DNA from: Bacillus cereus
GTDB lineage: Bacteria > Bacillota > Bacilli > Bacillales > Bacillaceae_G
Reading direction: 5' to 3'
DNA: 64,000 bases
NCBI RefSeq assembly: GCF_002584535.1
Contig: NZ_NUOT01000034.1
Coordinates: 22,981-86,980, forward strand
The notes under the pieces are model-generated. The model saw only the letters and a list, made by a program, of their open reading frames with translations, made no database searches and was not told the DNA's origin. Below are positions 27,235-36,386 of this stretch, in pieces; position 1 is the first letter of the stretch, and each line of letters opens with the position of its first letter. A program made the position numbers and the translations under genes.

Positions 27235-28200
27235 ATGAGTAAGCGTTGTTTAATTACAGGTGGAGCAGGGTTTATTGGATCTCATTTAGCAGAAGAACTT
27301 CTTAAAAGAGGGCATCAAGTAACAATAGTTGATAATTTTTATAAAGGAAAAAATAAATATCATATAGAGCTAATGAAGTCTATTCCAATTATTCCAATTA
27401 GCATTTTAGCTAAAAGTGAAATTTATGAATTGGTAGGTCAACATGATGTTGTATTTCATTTAGCAGCCATTTTAGGTGTGAAAGCGACAATGGAAAAAAG
27501 TATAGAATTGATTGAAACGAATTTTGATGGAACGCGTAATATTTTACAAGCTGCATTAAAAGGAAAAAAGAAAGTTATTTTTGCATCTACTTCTGAAGTA
27601 TACGGAAAAGGACAACCACCTTTTTTAGAAGAAGGTGATCGCTTATATGGTTCAACATCAAAAATACGTTGGAGTTATGCACTTTGTAAAACATTAGAAG
27701 AAACGCTGTGTTTAGGGTATGCGTTACAAGGGCTCCCTGTCACAATCGTTCGCTATTTTAATATTTATGGTCCAAGAGCAAAGGATGGCCCATATGCTGG
27801 AGTAATTCCACGATTTGTTCGTGCGGCATTGCAAGGTGAGGATATTCTTGTTTATGGGGACGGAAAGCAGACACGCTGTTTTACGTATGTAAGTGATGCG
27901 GTAGAAGCAACAATTTGTGCAATGGATGAGAAAGTAAATGGAGAAATCATTAATATCGGATCCGAAAATGAAAAAAGTATACAGGAAGTAGCACAAGATG
28001 TTCAAAGATTCACGAATTCTTCTTCAAAAATCTTGCATGTTCCATTTGAAAAAGTATATCCACATGGCTTTGAGGAGATCCCGAATAGAAAACCGGATGT
28101 AACAAAATTAAAAGAAGTATTACAATTCCAACCTAGTGTGTCATGGGAACAAGGATTGGAGAAAACCATTGAGTGGTTTCGTGAGGGATATCATGGCTAA
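27235..28200 (+). CDS. NAD-dependent sugar epimerase/dehydratase
   Basis: A 321-residue extended short-chain dehydrogenase acting on nucleotide sugars, resembling UDP-glucose 4-epimerase and UDP-glucuronate decarboxylase. The NAD-binding motif is GGAGFIGSHL, the serine motif ASTSEVYG, and the catalytic YxxxK is YALCK, followed by VRYFNIYGPRA. The exact sugar is unknown. AGAAGG lies before the ATG. It overlaps the next gene (double glycosyltransferase) by eight bases, so the two form a translationally coupled unit likely making or using one glycan precursor. Confidence 0.85.
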   Translation: MSKRCLITGGAGFIGSHLAEELLKRGHQVTIVDNFYKGKNKYHIELMKSIPIIPISILAKSEIYELVGQHDVVFHLAAILGVKATMEKSIELIETNFDGTRNILQAALKGKKKVIFASTSEVYGKGQPPFLEEGDRLYGSTSKIRWSYALCKTLEETLCLGYALQGLPVTIVRYFNIYGPRAKDGPYAGVIPRFVRAALQGEDILVYGDGKQTRCFTYVSDAVEATICAMDEKVNGEIINIGSENEKSIQEVAQDVQRFTNSSSKILHVPFEKVYPHGFEEIPNRKPDVTKLKEVLQFQPSVSWEQGLEKTIEWFREGYHG

Positions 28201-29737
28201 ATCACTATCTGTTATTATTCCGGTTCATAATGAAATTGATAGTATTACTGATGTTATTCATTCTGTCCAACTTTTACAACCATTAGAAATTATTGTAGTA
28301 GCGAATGGGTGTACAGATGGTACGGATAAAATAGCTGAAAACCTAGGGTGTACAGTTCTTGTATATAAAGAAGCGCTTGGAAATGATGTTGGACGTGCGA
28401 TTGGTGCGAAATGTGCAAAGGGCGATGTCTTATTATTTTTAGATGGGGATTTTGTGATAAAAACTTCCCAATTACAATTATTTCTCAATCCAATTTTGTA
28501 TGATCAAGCAGATGTGGTGTTAAATAATTTTGATGCATTATTTTCAAAAAAACAAAGGCCACACTCTATTACTGTATGGCGTCAAATCTTGAATGCAATG
28601 TTGGAGAGGGAAGATTTAAAAATTGATTCCATTTTATCGGTTCCTCATGCATTTACAAGAGAGGTAGCACAGAGCATAGGGTATGATGCTTTTGTAAATC
28701 CGATTGTAGCCCATGTTCGTTTATTGCAGAACAAATGGAGGATTAGCCGTCATCATCAAATAGATGTAATTACCCCAAATAAGTTTCGGCCAGTTGAGCA
28801 TGATGCGTACGGAACAAATCTTTCTCATTCAGAACAAAGAATGATAGGTGATCATATAGAGGCAATAGCAGAGTGGATGGAAACACGAGATAAACGTGGT
28901 GGGTATTGTGATGGGAAAAGACGAAGAGAGAGCATTTATCATACTTTAGAGTTTGCAAAGTTTTATCAGGGATGGGGAGTACAATCGAAATTATATAAAG
29001 GAAAACAGTTATCTATTGTTATTCCTGTACAAAATGAGGAAAGTACGATAGGTAAGGTTATAGAGGAAGTGCGTAAAATTGAGCCATTAGAGATTATTGT
29101 TGTTGTCAATGGATCTTCAGATGAGACGGCAAACATTGCTAGAAAAAATGGTGCAAAGACAATTGTGTATGAAGAGGCGCTTGGGAATGATGTAGGTCGT
29201 TCGATGGGAGCATATTTTGCTAAGGGCGATATTGTTCTATTTATAGATGGAGATTTTATTATCCCGGCACGTGATTTATATCCCTTTGCTAAAGCAATTG
29301 CAGATGGAAAAGATGTTACATTAAATGATTTAAATCATTATTTAGATTTACGAATTCCACTTCATCTTGTAACAGCATTTAAATATGCAATAAATCTTGC
29401 ATGTAATCGAAAGGATTTAGGTGTGGGTTCTCTTATTGCTGTTCCGAATGCATTTAGTCGTAAGTGTTTAGAAGGTATTGGATATGATTCTTTATTATCC
29501 CCATGTGTAGCACAAATAAAAGTAATTCTCTCTGGTTTTGAGATTTCATGTGTAAGCCGCATAGATGTAGATGGAATGAATCGTATTCGTCCCAATCAAC
29601 ATTTCTCATCAATAGGACATCCTCCAGCTGTATTACGAATCATAGGTGATCATATAGAAGGGATAGATCAATTGGTGGAGGTAAAAGGTATTAGAGGAGG
29701 ATTTCATGATGGAGGAAGAAACAGAAAGGTACTATAA
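28193..29737 (+). CDS. Tandem (double) family 2 glycosyltransferase
   Basis: A 514-residue protein made of two successive GT-A domains of about 255 residues that are clear copies of each other. Domain 1 has LSVIIPVHNE, EALGNDVGRAIGA and LFLDGDF; domain 2 has LSIVIPVQNE, EALGNDVGRSMGA and LFIDGDF. Each also ends with a matching segment (RMIGDHIEAI and RIIGDHIEGI). Both keep the DGD metal site, so both may be active. ATG 28193 lies within the end of the epimerase gene, with GAGGGA upstream. No membrane segment was seen. Acceptor and donor are unknown. Confidence 0.85.
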   Translation: MAKSLSVIIPVHNEIDSITDVIHSVQLLQPLEIIVVANGCTDGTDKIAENLGCTVLVYKEALGNDVGRAIGAKCAKGDVLLFLDGDFVIKTSQLQLFLNPILYDQADVVLNNFDALFSKKQRPHSITVWRQILNAMLEREDLKIDSILSVPHAFTREVAQSIGYDAFVNPIVAHVRLLQNKWRISRHHQIDVITPNKFRPVEHDAYGTNLSHSEQRMIGDHIEAIAEWMETRDKRGGYCDGKRRRESIYHTLEFAKFYQGWGVQSKLYKGKQLSIVIPVQNEESTIGKVIEEVRKIEPLEIIVVVNGSSDETANIARKNGAKTIVYEEALGNDVGRSMGAYFAKGDIVLFIDGDFIIPARDLYPFAKAIADGKDVTLNDLNHYLDLRIPLHLVTAFKYAINLACNRKDLGVGSLIAVPNAFSRKCLEGIGYDSLLSPCVAQIKVILSGFEISCVSRIDVDGMNRIRPNQHFSSIGHPPAVLRIIGDHIEGIDQLVEVKGIRGGFHDGGRNRKVL

Positions 29738-29844
29738 TTTGGGGACATCTTTTTCGGGTAGAAAAATTGTAGGAGAGAGTCTTTTCCATCTTGATGTTGT
29801 TATTATTGTAAATTAGGCATTAAAAGTAATGCATATTTATTACG

Positions 29845-29877
29845 AAAAAAAGTGTACCAAACAGGTACACTTTTTTC
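29845..29877 (+). terminator. Terminator after the epimerase-glycosyltransferase unit
   Basis: Perfect stem AAAAAAGTGTACC/GGTACACTTTTTT. It lies about 110 bases after the stop. Confidence 0.85.
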
Positions 29878-30066
29878 TATTCTGTTTTAAAAAAACTATA
29901 ACAGAATAGGAGGTAAGGATATTACAGTTTAAAACGGGTATGATTCTTTATACTACAGAATAGGATTCGTTTATAAGAGTACCAAAAAAATACAGTTAAG
30001 GAAAGACTTAATTTAAAAGAGTTTAAATCGTACTTAACACTGTGTACATAGTAATATGCTCAATGT

Positions 30067-30084
30067 TTCACAAATGTGTCACAA
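30067..30084 (+). promoter_or_regulatory. Possible regulator half-sites upstream of pflB
   Basis: TTCACAA (30067-30073) and GTCACAA (30078-30084) are direct half-sites one helical turn apart, about 100 bases before pflB. They resemble halves of Fnr or Rex boxes, but no full palindrome is formed. The rest of the 29878-30184 gap holds an inverted repeat TATTCTGTTT/AACAGAATA (29878-29909) and nothing else recognised. Confidence 0.35.
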
Positions 30085-30184
30085 GTATTCCGTTCGCTTT
30101 TTAAAAAAAGTAGTATTCTAAATGTGTAAGCTGTTATATAAAAAATCTTAGTCCTGTACTAATCAAAAAATGGAGGAGATTAGG

Positions 30185-32434
30185 ATGACTGAAGTATTAG
30201 AAAATGTAAAAAATGCATGGGAAAACTTTAAAGGTGAAAAGTGGAGAGCAGAGATTGATGTTCGCGACTTCATTTTAAATAACATAAACGTTTATGAAGG
30301 TGATGATTCCTTCTTAACTGAAGCAACAGAAGCGACGAAACAACTTTGGGATCAAGTAATGGAGTTAACGAAACAAGAACGTGACAATGGCGGCGTCCTT
30401 GACATGGATACAGAAATTGTTTCTACTATTACATCACATGGTCCAGGATATTTAAATAAAGATATTGAAAAAGTAGTTGGTTTCCAAACTGACAAACCAT
30501 TCAAACGTTCATTACAACCATTCGGTGGTGTTCGTATGGCAGAACTATCTTGTGAAGCTTACGGATATGAAATGGACAAAGAACTAAGCCGTATTTTCAG
30601 AGACTATCGTAAAACGCATAACCAAGGTGTATTCGATGCTTATACTCCAGAAATGAGAGCAGCTCGTAAATCAGGCGTTATTACAGGTCTTCCAGATGCA
30701 TATGGCCGTGGTCGTATTATTGGTGACTATCGCCGTGTTGCATTATACGGTATTGATCGTTTAATCGAAATGAAAAAAGCAGATTTAAACTTAACAAGCA
30801 GTGTAATGAGCGAAGAGACAATTCGTTTACGCGAGGAGTTATCTGAGCAAATTCGTGCCCTTCAAGAATTAAAACAAATGGCAGCTTCTCATGGTTTTGA
30901 TATTTCTAAACCAGCAACAAATACACAAGAAGCATTCCAATGGTTATATTTTGGTTACCTTGCAGCAATTAAAGAGCAAAACGGTGCAGCAATGAGTCTT
31001 GGCCGTACATCTACTTTCTTAGATATCTATGTTGAAAGAGATTTAGCAAACGGTACATTAACAGAAGAAGAAGTACAAGAAATTGTTGACCACTTCATTA
31101 TGAAATTACGTCTTGTGAAATTCGCAAGAACACCTGATTATAATGAATTATTCTCTGGTGATCCAACTTGGGTAACAGAATCTATCGGTGGTATTTCACT
31201 TGATGGTCGTCCATTAGTAACGAAAAACTCATTCCGCTTCTTGCATACATTAGACAACTTAGGACCAGCTCCAGAACCAAACTTAACAGTTCTTTGGTCT
31301 AAACAATTACCAGAGGGCTTTAAAAACTACTGTGCGAAAATGTCTATCAAAACATCTGCAATTCAATATGAAAATGATGACATTATGCGTCCAGAATATG
31401 GTGATGACTACGGTATTGCTTGCTGTGTATCTGCAATGAGAATTGGTAAACAAATGCAATTCTTCGGAGCACGTGCAAACTTAGCGAAAGCATTATTATA
31501 TGCGATCAACGGTGGTAAAGACGAAAAAACAAAAGCACAAGTTGGACCTGAATATGCACCAATTACTTCTGAAGTATTAGATTATGAAGAAGTTATGCGT
31601 AAATTCGATGTGACAATGGAATGGTTAGCAGGGCTTTACTTAAATACTTTAAATGTAATTCATTACATGCATGATAAATACAGCTATGAGCGTATCGAAA
31701 TGGCACTTCATGATACAGAAGTTCTTCGTACAATGGCAACAGGTATCGCAGGATTATCTGTAGTAGCTGACTCTTTAAGTGCAATTAAATATGCGAAAGT
31801 AAAACCAATTCGTGATGAAAATGGTATTGCTGTTGATTTTGAAATCGAAGGCGATTTCCCTAAATACGGTAATAACGATGACCTTGTAGATGAAATGGCA
31901 GTAAGCCTTGTAAAAATATTTATGAACAAGCTTCGTAAACATAAAACATATCGTAACTCTGTTCATACAATGTCAATCTTAACAATCACATCTAACGTTG
32001 TATACGGTAAGAAAACTGGTAACACACCAGATGGCCGCCGCGCTGGCGAACCATTCGCACCAGGTGCAAACCCAATGCACGGACGTGATACAAAAGGTGC
32101 ACTAGCATCATTATTATCTGTTGCGAAATTACCATATGAAGATGCACAAGATGGTATTTCTAATACATTCTCAATTATTCCAAAAGCACTTGGTAAAGAA
32201 GAAGATGTACAAGTTCGCAACTTAGTATCTATGTTAGATGGATATGCAGTAAAAGAAGGACATCACTTAAATATTAACGTATTTAACCGTGAAACATTAA
32301 TGGATGCAATGGAACATCCTGAAAAATATCCACAATTAACAATTCGTGTATCTGGTTACGCTGTTAACTTCATTAAATTAACTCGTGAACAACAAATTGA
32401 TGTAATTAACCGTACAATGCATGAAAGCATGTAA
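30185..32434 (+). CDS. pflB: Formate C-acetyltransferase (pyruvate formate-lyase)
   Basis: A 749-residue glycyl-radical enzyme of anaerobic metabolism that splits pyruvate with CoA into acetyl-CoA and formate. The adjacent catalytic cysteines are in [13 protein letters not shown], and the radical glycine is in the C-terminal RVSGYAVNF. Length is typical. ATG 30185 has GGAGGAGATT upstream. It is followed after 66 bases by its activase, forming the classic pair, expected to be induced without oxygen. The codon choice is highly regular, as in a strongly expressed gene. Confidence 0.96.
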   Translation: MTEVLENVKNAWENFKGEKWRAEIDVRDFILNNINVYEGDDSFLTEATEATKQLWDQVMELTKQERDNGGVLDMDTEIVSTITSHGPGYLNKDIEKVVGFQTDKPFKRSLQPFGGVRMAELSCEAYGYEMDKELSRIFRDYRKTHNQGVFDAYTPEMRAARKSGVITGLPDAYGRGRIIGDYRRVALYGIDRLIEMKKADLNLTSSVMSEETIRLREELSEQIRALQELKQMAASHGFDISKPATNTQEAFQWLYFGYLAAIKEQNGAAMSLGRTSTFLDIYVERDLANGTLTEEEVQEIVDHFIMKLRLVKFARTPDYNELFSGDPTWVTESIGGISLDGRPLVTKNSFRFLHTLDNLGPAPEPNLTVLWSKQLPEGFKNYCAKMSIKTSAIQYENDDIMRPEYGDDYGIACCVSAMRIGKQMQFFGARANLAKALLYAINGGKDEKTKAQVGPEYAPITSEVLDYEEVMRKFDVTMEWLAGLYLNTLNVIHYMHDKYSYERIEMALHDTEVLRTMATGIAGLSVVADSLSAIKYAKVKPIRDENGIAVDFEIEGDFPKYGNNDDLVDEMAVSLVKIFMNKLRKHKTYRNSVHTMSILTITSNVVYGKKTGNTPDGRRAGEPFAPGANPMHGRDTKGALASLLSVAKLPYEDAQDGISNTFSIIPKALGKEEDVQVRNLVSMLDGYAVKEGHHLNINVFNRETLMDAMEHPEKYPQLTIRVSGYAVNFIKLTREQQIDVINRTMHESM

Positions 32435-32500
32435 GTAAAAAAGTTTCCCTCTGTTTTTCGTAGGGCGGAGGGGAGCTGTTTTAATAGAGGAGGAAGTAAC

Positions 32501-33232
32501 ATGGTAAAAGGAAGAATTCATTCTGTTGAGTCTTGTGGAACTGTTGACGGCCCAGGGATTCGTTATATCATCTTTACGCAAGGGTGTTTACTACGTTGTC
32601 AATATTGTCATAATGCGGACACGTGGGAAATTGGTAAAGGGAAAGAAATAACAGTCGAAGAAGTGATGCAGGATGTTACATGTTACATTCCTTTTATGGA
32701 AGCTTCCGGCGGTGGTATTACTGTAAGTGGCGGTGAGCCGCTATTACAGTTAGACTTTTTGATTGAACTGTTTAAGAAATGTAAAGAGATCGGCATTCAT
32801 ACGACAATTGATTCTTCGGGTGGTTGCTACTCTGAAGAGCCAGAATTCCAAAGGAAATTAGATATTTTAATGGACTATACAGATTTAGTATTATTAGATT
32901 TAAAACATATCGATCCTAAAAAGCACCGTAAATTAACTGGTAAAACGAATGAACACATTATACAATTTGCTCGTTATTTATCTGATAAACAAAAACCAAT
33001 TTGGGTAAGACACGTATTAGTTCCAGGTGTTACTGATAGTGAAGAAGATTTGCAGAGATTATCTAATTTCATTCAAAGCCTTTCTAACGTAAAGAAAGTA
33101 GAAGTCTTACCATATCACAAACTTGGTGTATATAAATGGGAAGCGCTTGGACATAAGTATCCTCTTGAAGGGGTAGAACCTCCAACAGAAAAAAGTGTTC
33201 AAAATGCAAAAAATATTTTACAAGCAGTCTAA
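32501..33232 (+). CDS. pflA: Pyruvate formate-lyase activating enzyme
   Basis: A 243-residue radical SAM enzyme that puts the glycyl radical on PflB. The cluster motif is CLLRCQYC, preceded by [14 protein letters not shown]; the SAM segment is [13 protein letters not shown]. Length agrees with the family. AGAGGAGG lies before the ATG. It is transcribed with pflB and closed by a terminator right after the stop. Confidence 0.95.
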   Translation: MVKGRIHSVESCGTVDGPGIRYIIFTQGCLLRCQYCHNADTWEIGKGKEITVEEVMQDVTCYIPFMEASGGGITVSGGEPLLQLDFLIELFKKCKEIGIHTTIDSSGGCYSEEPEFQRKLDILMDYTDLVLLDLKHIDPKKHRKLTGKTNEHIIQFARYLSDKQKPIWVRHVLVPGVTDSEEDLQRLSNFIQSLSNVKKVEVLPYHKLGVYKWEALGHKYPLEGVEPPTEKSVQNAKNILQAV

Positions 33233-33254
33233 TCCATTTGGATTAGACTTTTTG
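33226..33254 (+). terminator. Terminator after pflA
   Basis: AGTCTAATCC/GGATTAGACT with loop ATTT and T tail, overlapping the stop codon. Confidence 0.88.
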
Positions 33255-33512
33255 CTTTCTTTTAATAAAATCTAGAGTATATCTGAAGAAAAGAGTATAC
33301 TGAAAGTAGAATATCCATATTTTTGTAAAGAAATAAGAGGATAAATTTACATAATTGTAAAGGGAAAACCAAATAGTACCAAGAATTAAGAAGTAGCAGG
33401 GCGAGTATCATGAAATATGATCATTTGTAAGTTATTGCGAAAGCACTTATAGGAAAGTATAATATAAAGATATGAGCACAGATAGGATTAAGGGGTCAAT
33501 CTTATATGCTTT

Positions 33513-33607
33513 GCATATCCACGACAGGTACATAGCTAACATGAAAGTGTTGGAATCCAAACATGTAATTTTTTTTAGGAAAATGTTTTTCCTATTGTCG
33601 TATATGC
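33513..33607 (+). ncRNA. Candidate structured leader RNA upstream of ugtP
   Basis: An outer long-range stem pairs GCATAT (33513) with ATATGC (33602) and ACGACA (33521) with TGTCGT (33596). Inside are a hairpin ACATG/CATGT (33539-33566), itself containing TTGG/CCAA, and a second hairpin AGGAAAA/TTTTCCT (33577-33593). This multi-stem junction ends 37 bases before the ugtP start. It fits no riboswitch class I know. The rest of the 33255-33643 gap holds nothing recognised. Confidence 0.45.
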
Positions 33608-33643
33608 AATATGGGAAAGCGAAAAAGCTAGGAGTGGATTTGT

Positions 33644-34810
33644 TTGATAAAAAACCCCAAGGTTTTAATATTAACTGCACATTACGGTAATGGTCATGTG
33701 CAAGTAGCAAAAACATTAGCACAAACATTTCGTCAAAAAGGAATTGAAGATGTGATTGTGTGTGATCTATTCGGAGAGTCACATCCGGTCATAACAGATA
33801 TTACAAAATATTTATACTTAAAAAGCTATACAATAGGAAAAGAGCTATATCGCTTATTTTATTATGGTGTAGAAAAGATTTATGATAAGAAGATTGCATC
33901 GTGGTATGCAAATTTTGGAAGAAAACGTTTAAAAGTATTATTACATGCAGAAAAACCAGACATCGTTATTAATACATTTCCAATTATTGCAGTGCCAGAA
34001 TTGAAAAAACAAACAGGTTTTTCAATTCCTGTTTATAATGTGTTAACGGATTTTTGTTTACACAAAATATGGATTCATCGTGAAGTAGATCGTTATTTTG
34101 TAGCGACAGATCAGGTGAAAAAAGTAATGGTTGAAATTGGTGTACCTTCAGAGCAAATCGTAGAAACTGGGATTCCAATTCGTAAAAACTTTGAGTTAAC
34201 CATTAACCCAGAAATCCTATATAGTAAATATCAGTTATCTCGTGAGAAAAAGATTTTACTTATTGTAGCAGGTGCTCACGGTGTATTAGGAAATGTAAAA
34301 GAATTATGTCAATCATTTATGACAGTCCCTAATCTTCAAGTAGCTGTTGTTTGTGGGAAAAATGAAACTTTAAAACAAGAGTTACTAGGAATTAAGGAAC
34401 AAAATCCTGAGGCATTAAAAGTATTTGGCTATGTAGAGAATATAGATGAGCTATTCCGTATTACCTCTTGTATGATTACAAAACCAGGAGGCATTACGTT
34501 AAGTGAAGCAGCAGCTTTACAAGTACCTGTCATTTTATATAAACCAGTACCAGGACAAGAAAATGAAAATGCAATGTATTTTGAAAAAAAAGGAGCTGCA
34601 CTTGTCATTCGCGAAGATGAGGATGTTTTTGCGAAAACAAAGGCACTATTAGAAGATGATATGAAGCTCCTGCAAATGAAAGAAGCGATGAAAAGTATCT
34701 ACCATCCAGAACCGGCTTGTCACATTGTAGATACAATTTTAGAAGAAAATCATGTGCAGCCTAATCATATACCAATTAAGTCACCGGCTCTTGCTCAATC
34801 TTTTACGTAG
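33644..34810 (+). CDS. ugtP: Processive diacylglycerol beta-glucosyltransferase UgtP
   Basis: A 388-residue GT-B enzyme of family 28 that adds glucose from UDP-glucose to diacylglycerol, giving the glycolipid anchor of lipoteichoic acid. In B. subtilis it also links nutrient status to cell size. Motifs: [16 protein letters not shown] at the N-terminus, [22 protein letters not shown], and the donor site [13 protein letters not shown] then [10 protein letters not shown]. It is close to B. subtilis UgtP along its whole length. The start is TTG 33644 with AGGAGTGG upstream; no ATG or GTG fits. It is monocistronic with a possible structured leader. Confidence 0.95.
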   Translation: MIKNPKVLILTAHYGNGHVQVAKTLAQTFRQKGIEDVIVCDLFGESHPVITDITKYLYLKSYTIGKELYRLFYYGVEKIYDKKIASWYANFGRKRLKVLLHAEKPDIVINTFPIIAVPELKKQTGFSIPVYNVLTDFCLHKIWIHREVDRYFVATDQVKKVMVEIGVPSEQIVETGIPIRKNFELTINPEILYSKYQLSREKKILLIVAGAHGVLGNVKELCQSFMTVPNLQVAVVCGKNETLKQELLGIKEQNPEALKVFGYVENIDELFRITSCMITKPGGITLSEAAALQVPVILYKPVPGQENENAMYFEKKGAALVIREDEDVFAKTKALLEDDMKLLQMKEAMKSIYHPEPACHIVDTILEENHVQPNHIPIKSPALAQSFT

Positions 34811-34814
34811 AATG

Positions 34815-34846
34815 AAACCCTCTTTTTATTTTGGAAGGGGGTTTTT
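34815..34846 (+). terminator. Terminator after ugtP
   Basis: Stem AAACCCTCTT/AAGGGGGTTT with T tail. Confidence 0.78.
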
Positions 34847-34922
34847 GTTTTGTGTGAATTCCGTATAGTAAATAGAGTTAGTAAGAATGTATCCATCCAT
34901 TGATGGTTAATAAAGTTGTATG

Positions 34923-35316
34923 TTATCCACAAAAGAAAAAGATTTTAATAGCCGGTAAAGTCTGAATATTAACAATGATATCCACATTATCCACAATTTT
35001 CAGAAAAAATATCCACAAATTAAACATCATATATGTGATTACTTTTATCCCGTCTTAACAGGCAGTAAGACCCTACGTCTCAAGATTCAGAGAGAAATAA
35101 AAAAGATAGAGGGAGATCAACTGCCCGTAAAGGCCTAATTGGTGAGGGCTAATAATCAGTGGGGGATGAAGAACCCCCACTGATTAAAGTTTCACGTTAT
35201 AGTAATCCAAAAGAATTACTTAATTTATGCACAATTCCATTAATTCTGTGGATAAAGTTTTCCACAAAAAATACTCCTTATAGTATAAGGAGTAAATCTT
35301 TACTTTGTTATCCATA
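34923..35316. other. Cluster of DnaA boxes
   Basis: Three perfect boxes TTATCCACA are at 34923-34931, 34987-34995 (plus) and 35247-35255 (minus). One-mismatch boxes are ATATCCACA at 34978 and 35009, TTATGCACA at 35225, TTTTCCACA at 35258 and TTATCCATA at 35308. The cluster is divided in two by a bcr1-like repeat. No gene in this stretch is credible. There is no dnaA gene or obvious AT-rich unwinding module, so a DnaA-titrating site is more likely than an origin. Confidence 0.7.
35044..35200 (+). repeat. bcr1-like repeat, copy C
   Basis: A 157-base element from TTTATCCCGTC to TTTCACGTTAT. It contains GGCAGTAAGACC, TCTCAAGATTCAGAGAG, ATCAACTGCCCGTAAAGGCC, GGTGAGGGCTAATAATCAGT and the stem GTGGGGGA/TCCCCCAC-like pair near its right end. 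It has the same length and ends as copy A. It interrupts the DnaA-box cluster. Confidence 0.75.
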
Positions 35317-35376
35317 AAGTAAATGGTATGGATTGGTAGGGGAGAGTTGGAGATCTCCTCAATTTTCACTTTATGA

Positions 35377-35496
35377 TTATACACCTTTAGGACGGTACCC
35401 AGCTGCACGATCTGCTCTTCGAAACTCTCGCTGATAAAGGACCTCTTGTGTACTATTTAATGTATTTCTTGCTTTCTCACGTTTCTTTCTATCCAT
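35377..35496 (-). CDS. yfhE: YfhE-like small protein
   Basis: A 39-residue, very basic protein: it starts MDRKKREKARNTL and continues with QEVLYQREFRRADRAAGYRP, the pattern of the YfhE family. Function unknown; possibly a minor sporulation or nucleic-acid-associated protein. GAGGTGATC lies before the ATG. Its place at the left end of the yfhF-recX-yfhH block supports the name. Confidence 0.72.
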   Translation of the reverse strand: MDRKKREKARNTLNSTQEVLYQREFRRADRAAGYRPKGV

Positions 35497-35597
35497 TACA
35501 GATCACCTCGTGTCATAAAGTTATTACCTATCGTTTCCAATGACACAAGGAGATATACATAATAAACAAGTATATTCATTTTATAATTCGTTATATA

Positions 35598-36155
35598 TTA
35601 CGCTTCTTTTAAATGATGTGTATCTTGAAATGCAGTATCACGCATTGTAGTAAGTGTATATTGATCTTTAACAATTTCATATAAATTATACACTTCTTCA
35701 TTTGCATTAATTTGATCATAAATAGCTTTTCTAGTTTCATTCGCTAGGTTTATATATGGTAGTTTTTCAGCTGCTTTAATCGAACGAATATTCACCTTAC
35801 GAATGCGCATAAAAATTGTTTCAACATCCAATTCATAGAACAGCTCGCTGAAAAACGCATCTTTTGCTAATTTATTATAACCCTGTCCGTGATAAGGTTT
35901 CCCAAGCCATGTGCCAAGAAAACCAGCTTTTTCTTGCACATCAAATAAAGTAATCGTGCCAATAGGGTTTCCCCATTCATCTAAAATTGTGCGTGAAATT
36001 AATTCACCACGCTCTTCAGCTTCTATTGTTTGCTTTGTTAAAAATAAAAATTCTTCGTATGAATAAGCTTTTTGACGCACAAAAGGGAAGACAGCAGGAT
36101 CCACCATCAAATCGTATAGAACGTGGCTGTCGTGTAAGTCGCGTTTTTTTAACAT
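35598..36155 (-). CDS. GNAT-family N-acetyltransferase (RimJ/RimL-like)
   Basis: A 185-residue acetyltransferase of the RimJ/RimL branch, using acetyl-CoA on an unknown amine. The acetyl-CoA loop is seen as LGKPYHGQGYNKLAKDAF, preceded by IGTITLFDV and followed by RKVNIRSIKAAEKL. GAGGAGG precedes the ATG at 36155. The gene has an unusual leader: a promoter, a tRNA-like RNA and a strong terminator lie in order just upstream on the same strand, so its expression may depend on read-through (inference). Confidence 0.85.
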   Translation of the reverse strand: MLKKRDLHDSHVLYDLMVDPAVFPFVRQKAYSYEEFLFLTKQTIEAEERGELISRTILDEWGNPIGTITLFDVQEKAGFLGTWLGKPYHGQGYNKLAKDAFFSELFYELDVETIFMRIRKVNIRSIKAAEKLPYINLANETRKAIYDQINANEEVYNLYEIVKDQYTLTTMRDTAFQDTHHLKEA

Positions 36156-36197
36156 ACTAACTCCTCCTCACATGAGGGTAGCATGACGAAAAAACAC

Positions 36198-36245
36198 CCC
36201 ACCCTCGAAATTTTTATATCAAACTTTAAAAAATTTCGGGGTGGG
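36198..36245 (-). terminator. Terminator formed with the 3' half of the tRNA-like RNA
   Basis: On the minus strand, CCCACCCCGAAATTTTT pairs with AAAAATTTCGAGGGTGGG (17 pairs, one bulged A), followed by GTG and six T (to 36187). The 5' arm is the T-arm and acceptor 3' strand of the tRNA-like fold, so the two structures exclude each other. Confidence 0.85.
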
Positions 36246-36304
36246 AATCGAACCCACTAGAACCAGTCTATAACGCTGGTGGCGCACCATTTGCCTTCCC
36301 CATT
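36234..36304 (-). ncRNA. tRNA-like (pseudo-tRNA) RNA
   Basis: A 71-base cloverleaf-like RNA. The T arm is perfect (GTGGG-TTCGATT-CCCAC, 36257-36241). The D arm is GGC-AAATGGTGC-GCC with the GG pair. The anticodon arm is CCAGC-GTTATAG-ACTGG, with TAT at the anticodon position and one mismatch. The acceptor is poor: AATGGGG against CCCGAAA gives only four pairs, and no CCA follows. A nine-base perfect hairpin ATCAATTTG/CAAATTGAT (36306-36340) lies just before it. It is not a normal translating tRNA. B. cereus strains are known to have a pseudo-tRNA (tRNA-Other); I cannot confirm that this is the same one. Confidence 0.65.
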
Positions 36305-36356
36305 CATCAATTTGAAATGAATATCACGACACAAATTGATTATGGTTTCATTCAGT

Positions 36357-36386
36357 TTATAATCGTATAATACTTTATCTAGTCAA
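36357..36386 (-). promoter_or_regulatory. Sigma-A promoter for the tRNA-like leader
   Basis: On the minus strand, TTGACT (36386-36381), an 18-base spacer and TTATAA (36362-36357); ATTATA with a 17-base spacer is an equal reading. A start near 36350 would place the hairpin, the tRNA-like fold and the terminator in the leader of the acetyltransferase gene. Confidence 0.7.

Noticed and set aside
33472-33690. 72-residue plus-strand open frame before ugtP
   Set aside because: It overlaps the start of ugtP in another frame and lies over the folded leader; no ribosome site.
34923-35316. A second replication origin
   Set aside because: There are DnaA boxes but no clear unwinding region, no replication gene and no strand switch; a titration or regulatory cluster is more likely.
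35220-35408. 62-residue minus-strand open frame
   Set aside because: It runs through DnaA boxes and into yfhE, with no ribosome site; the DnaA-box explanation is better.
36234-36304. Functional tRNA gene
   Set aside because: The acceptor stem has only four pairs, the anticodon stem has a mismatch, and no CCA is encoded; a tRNA-like RNA is the better call.
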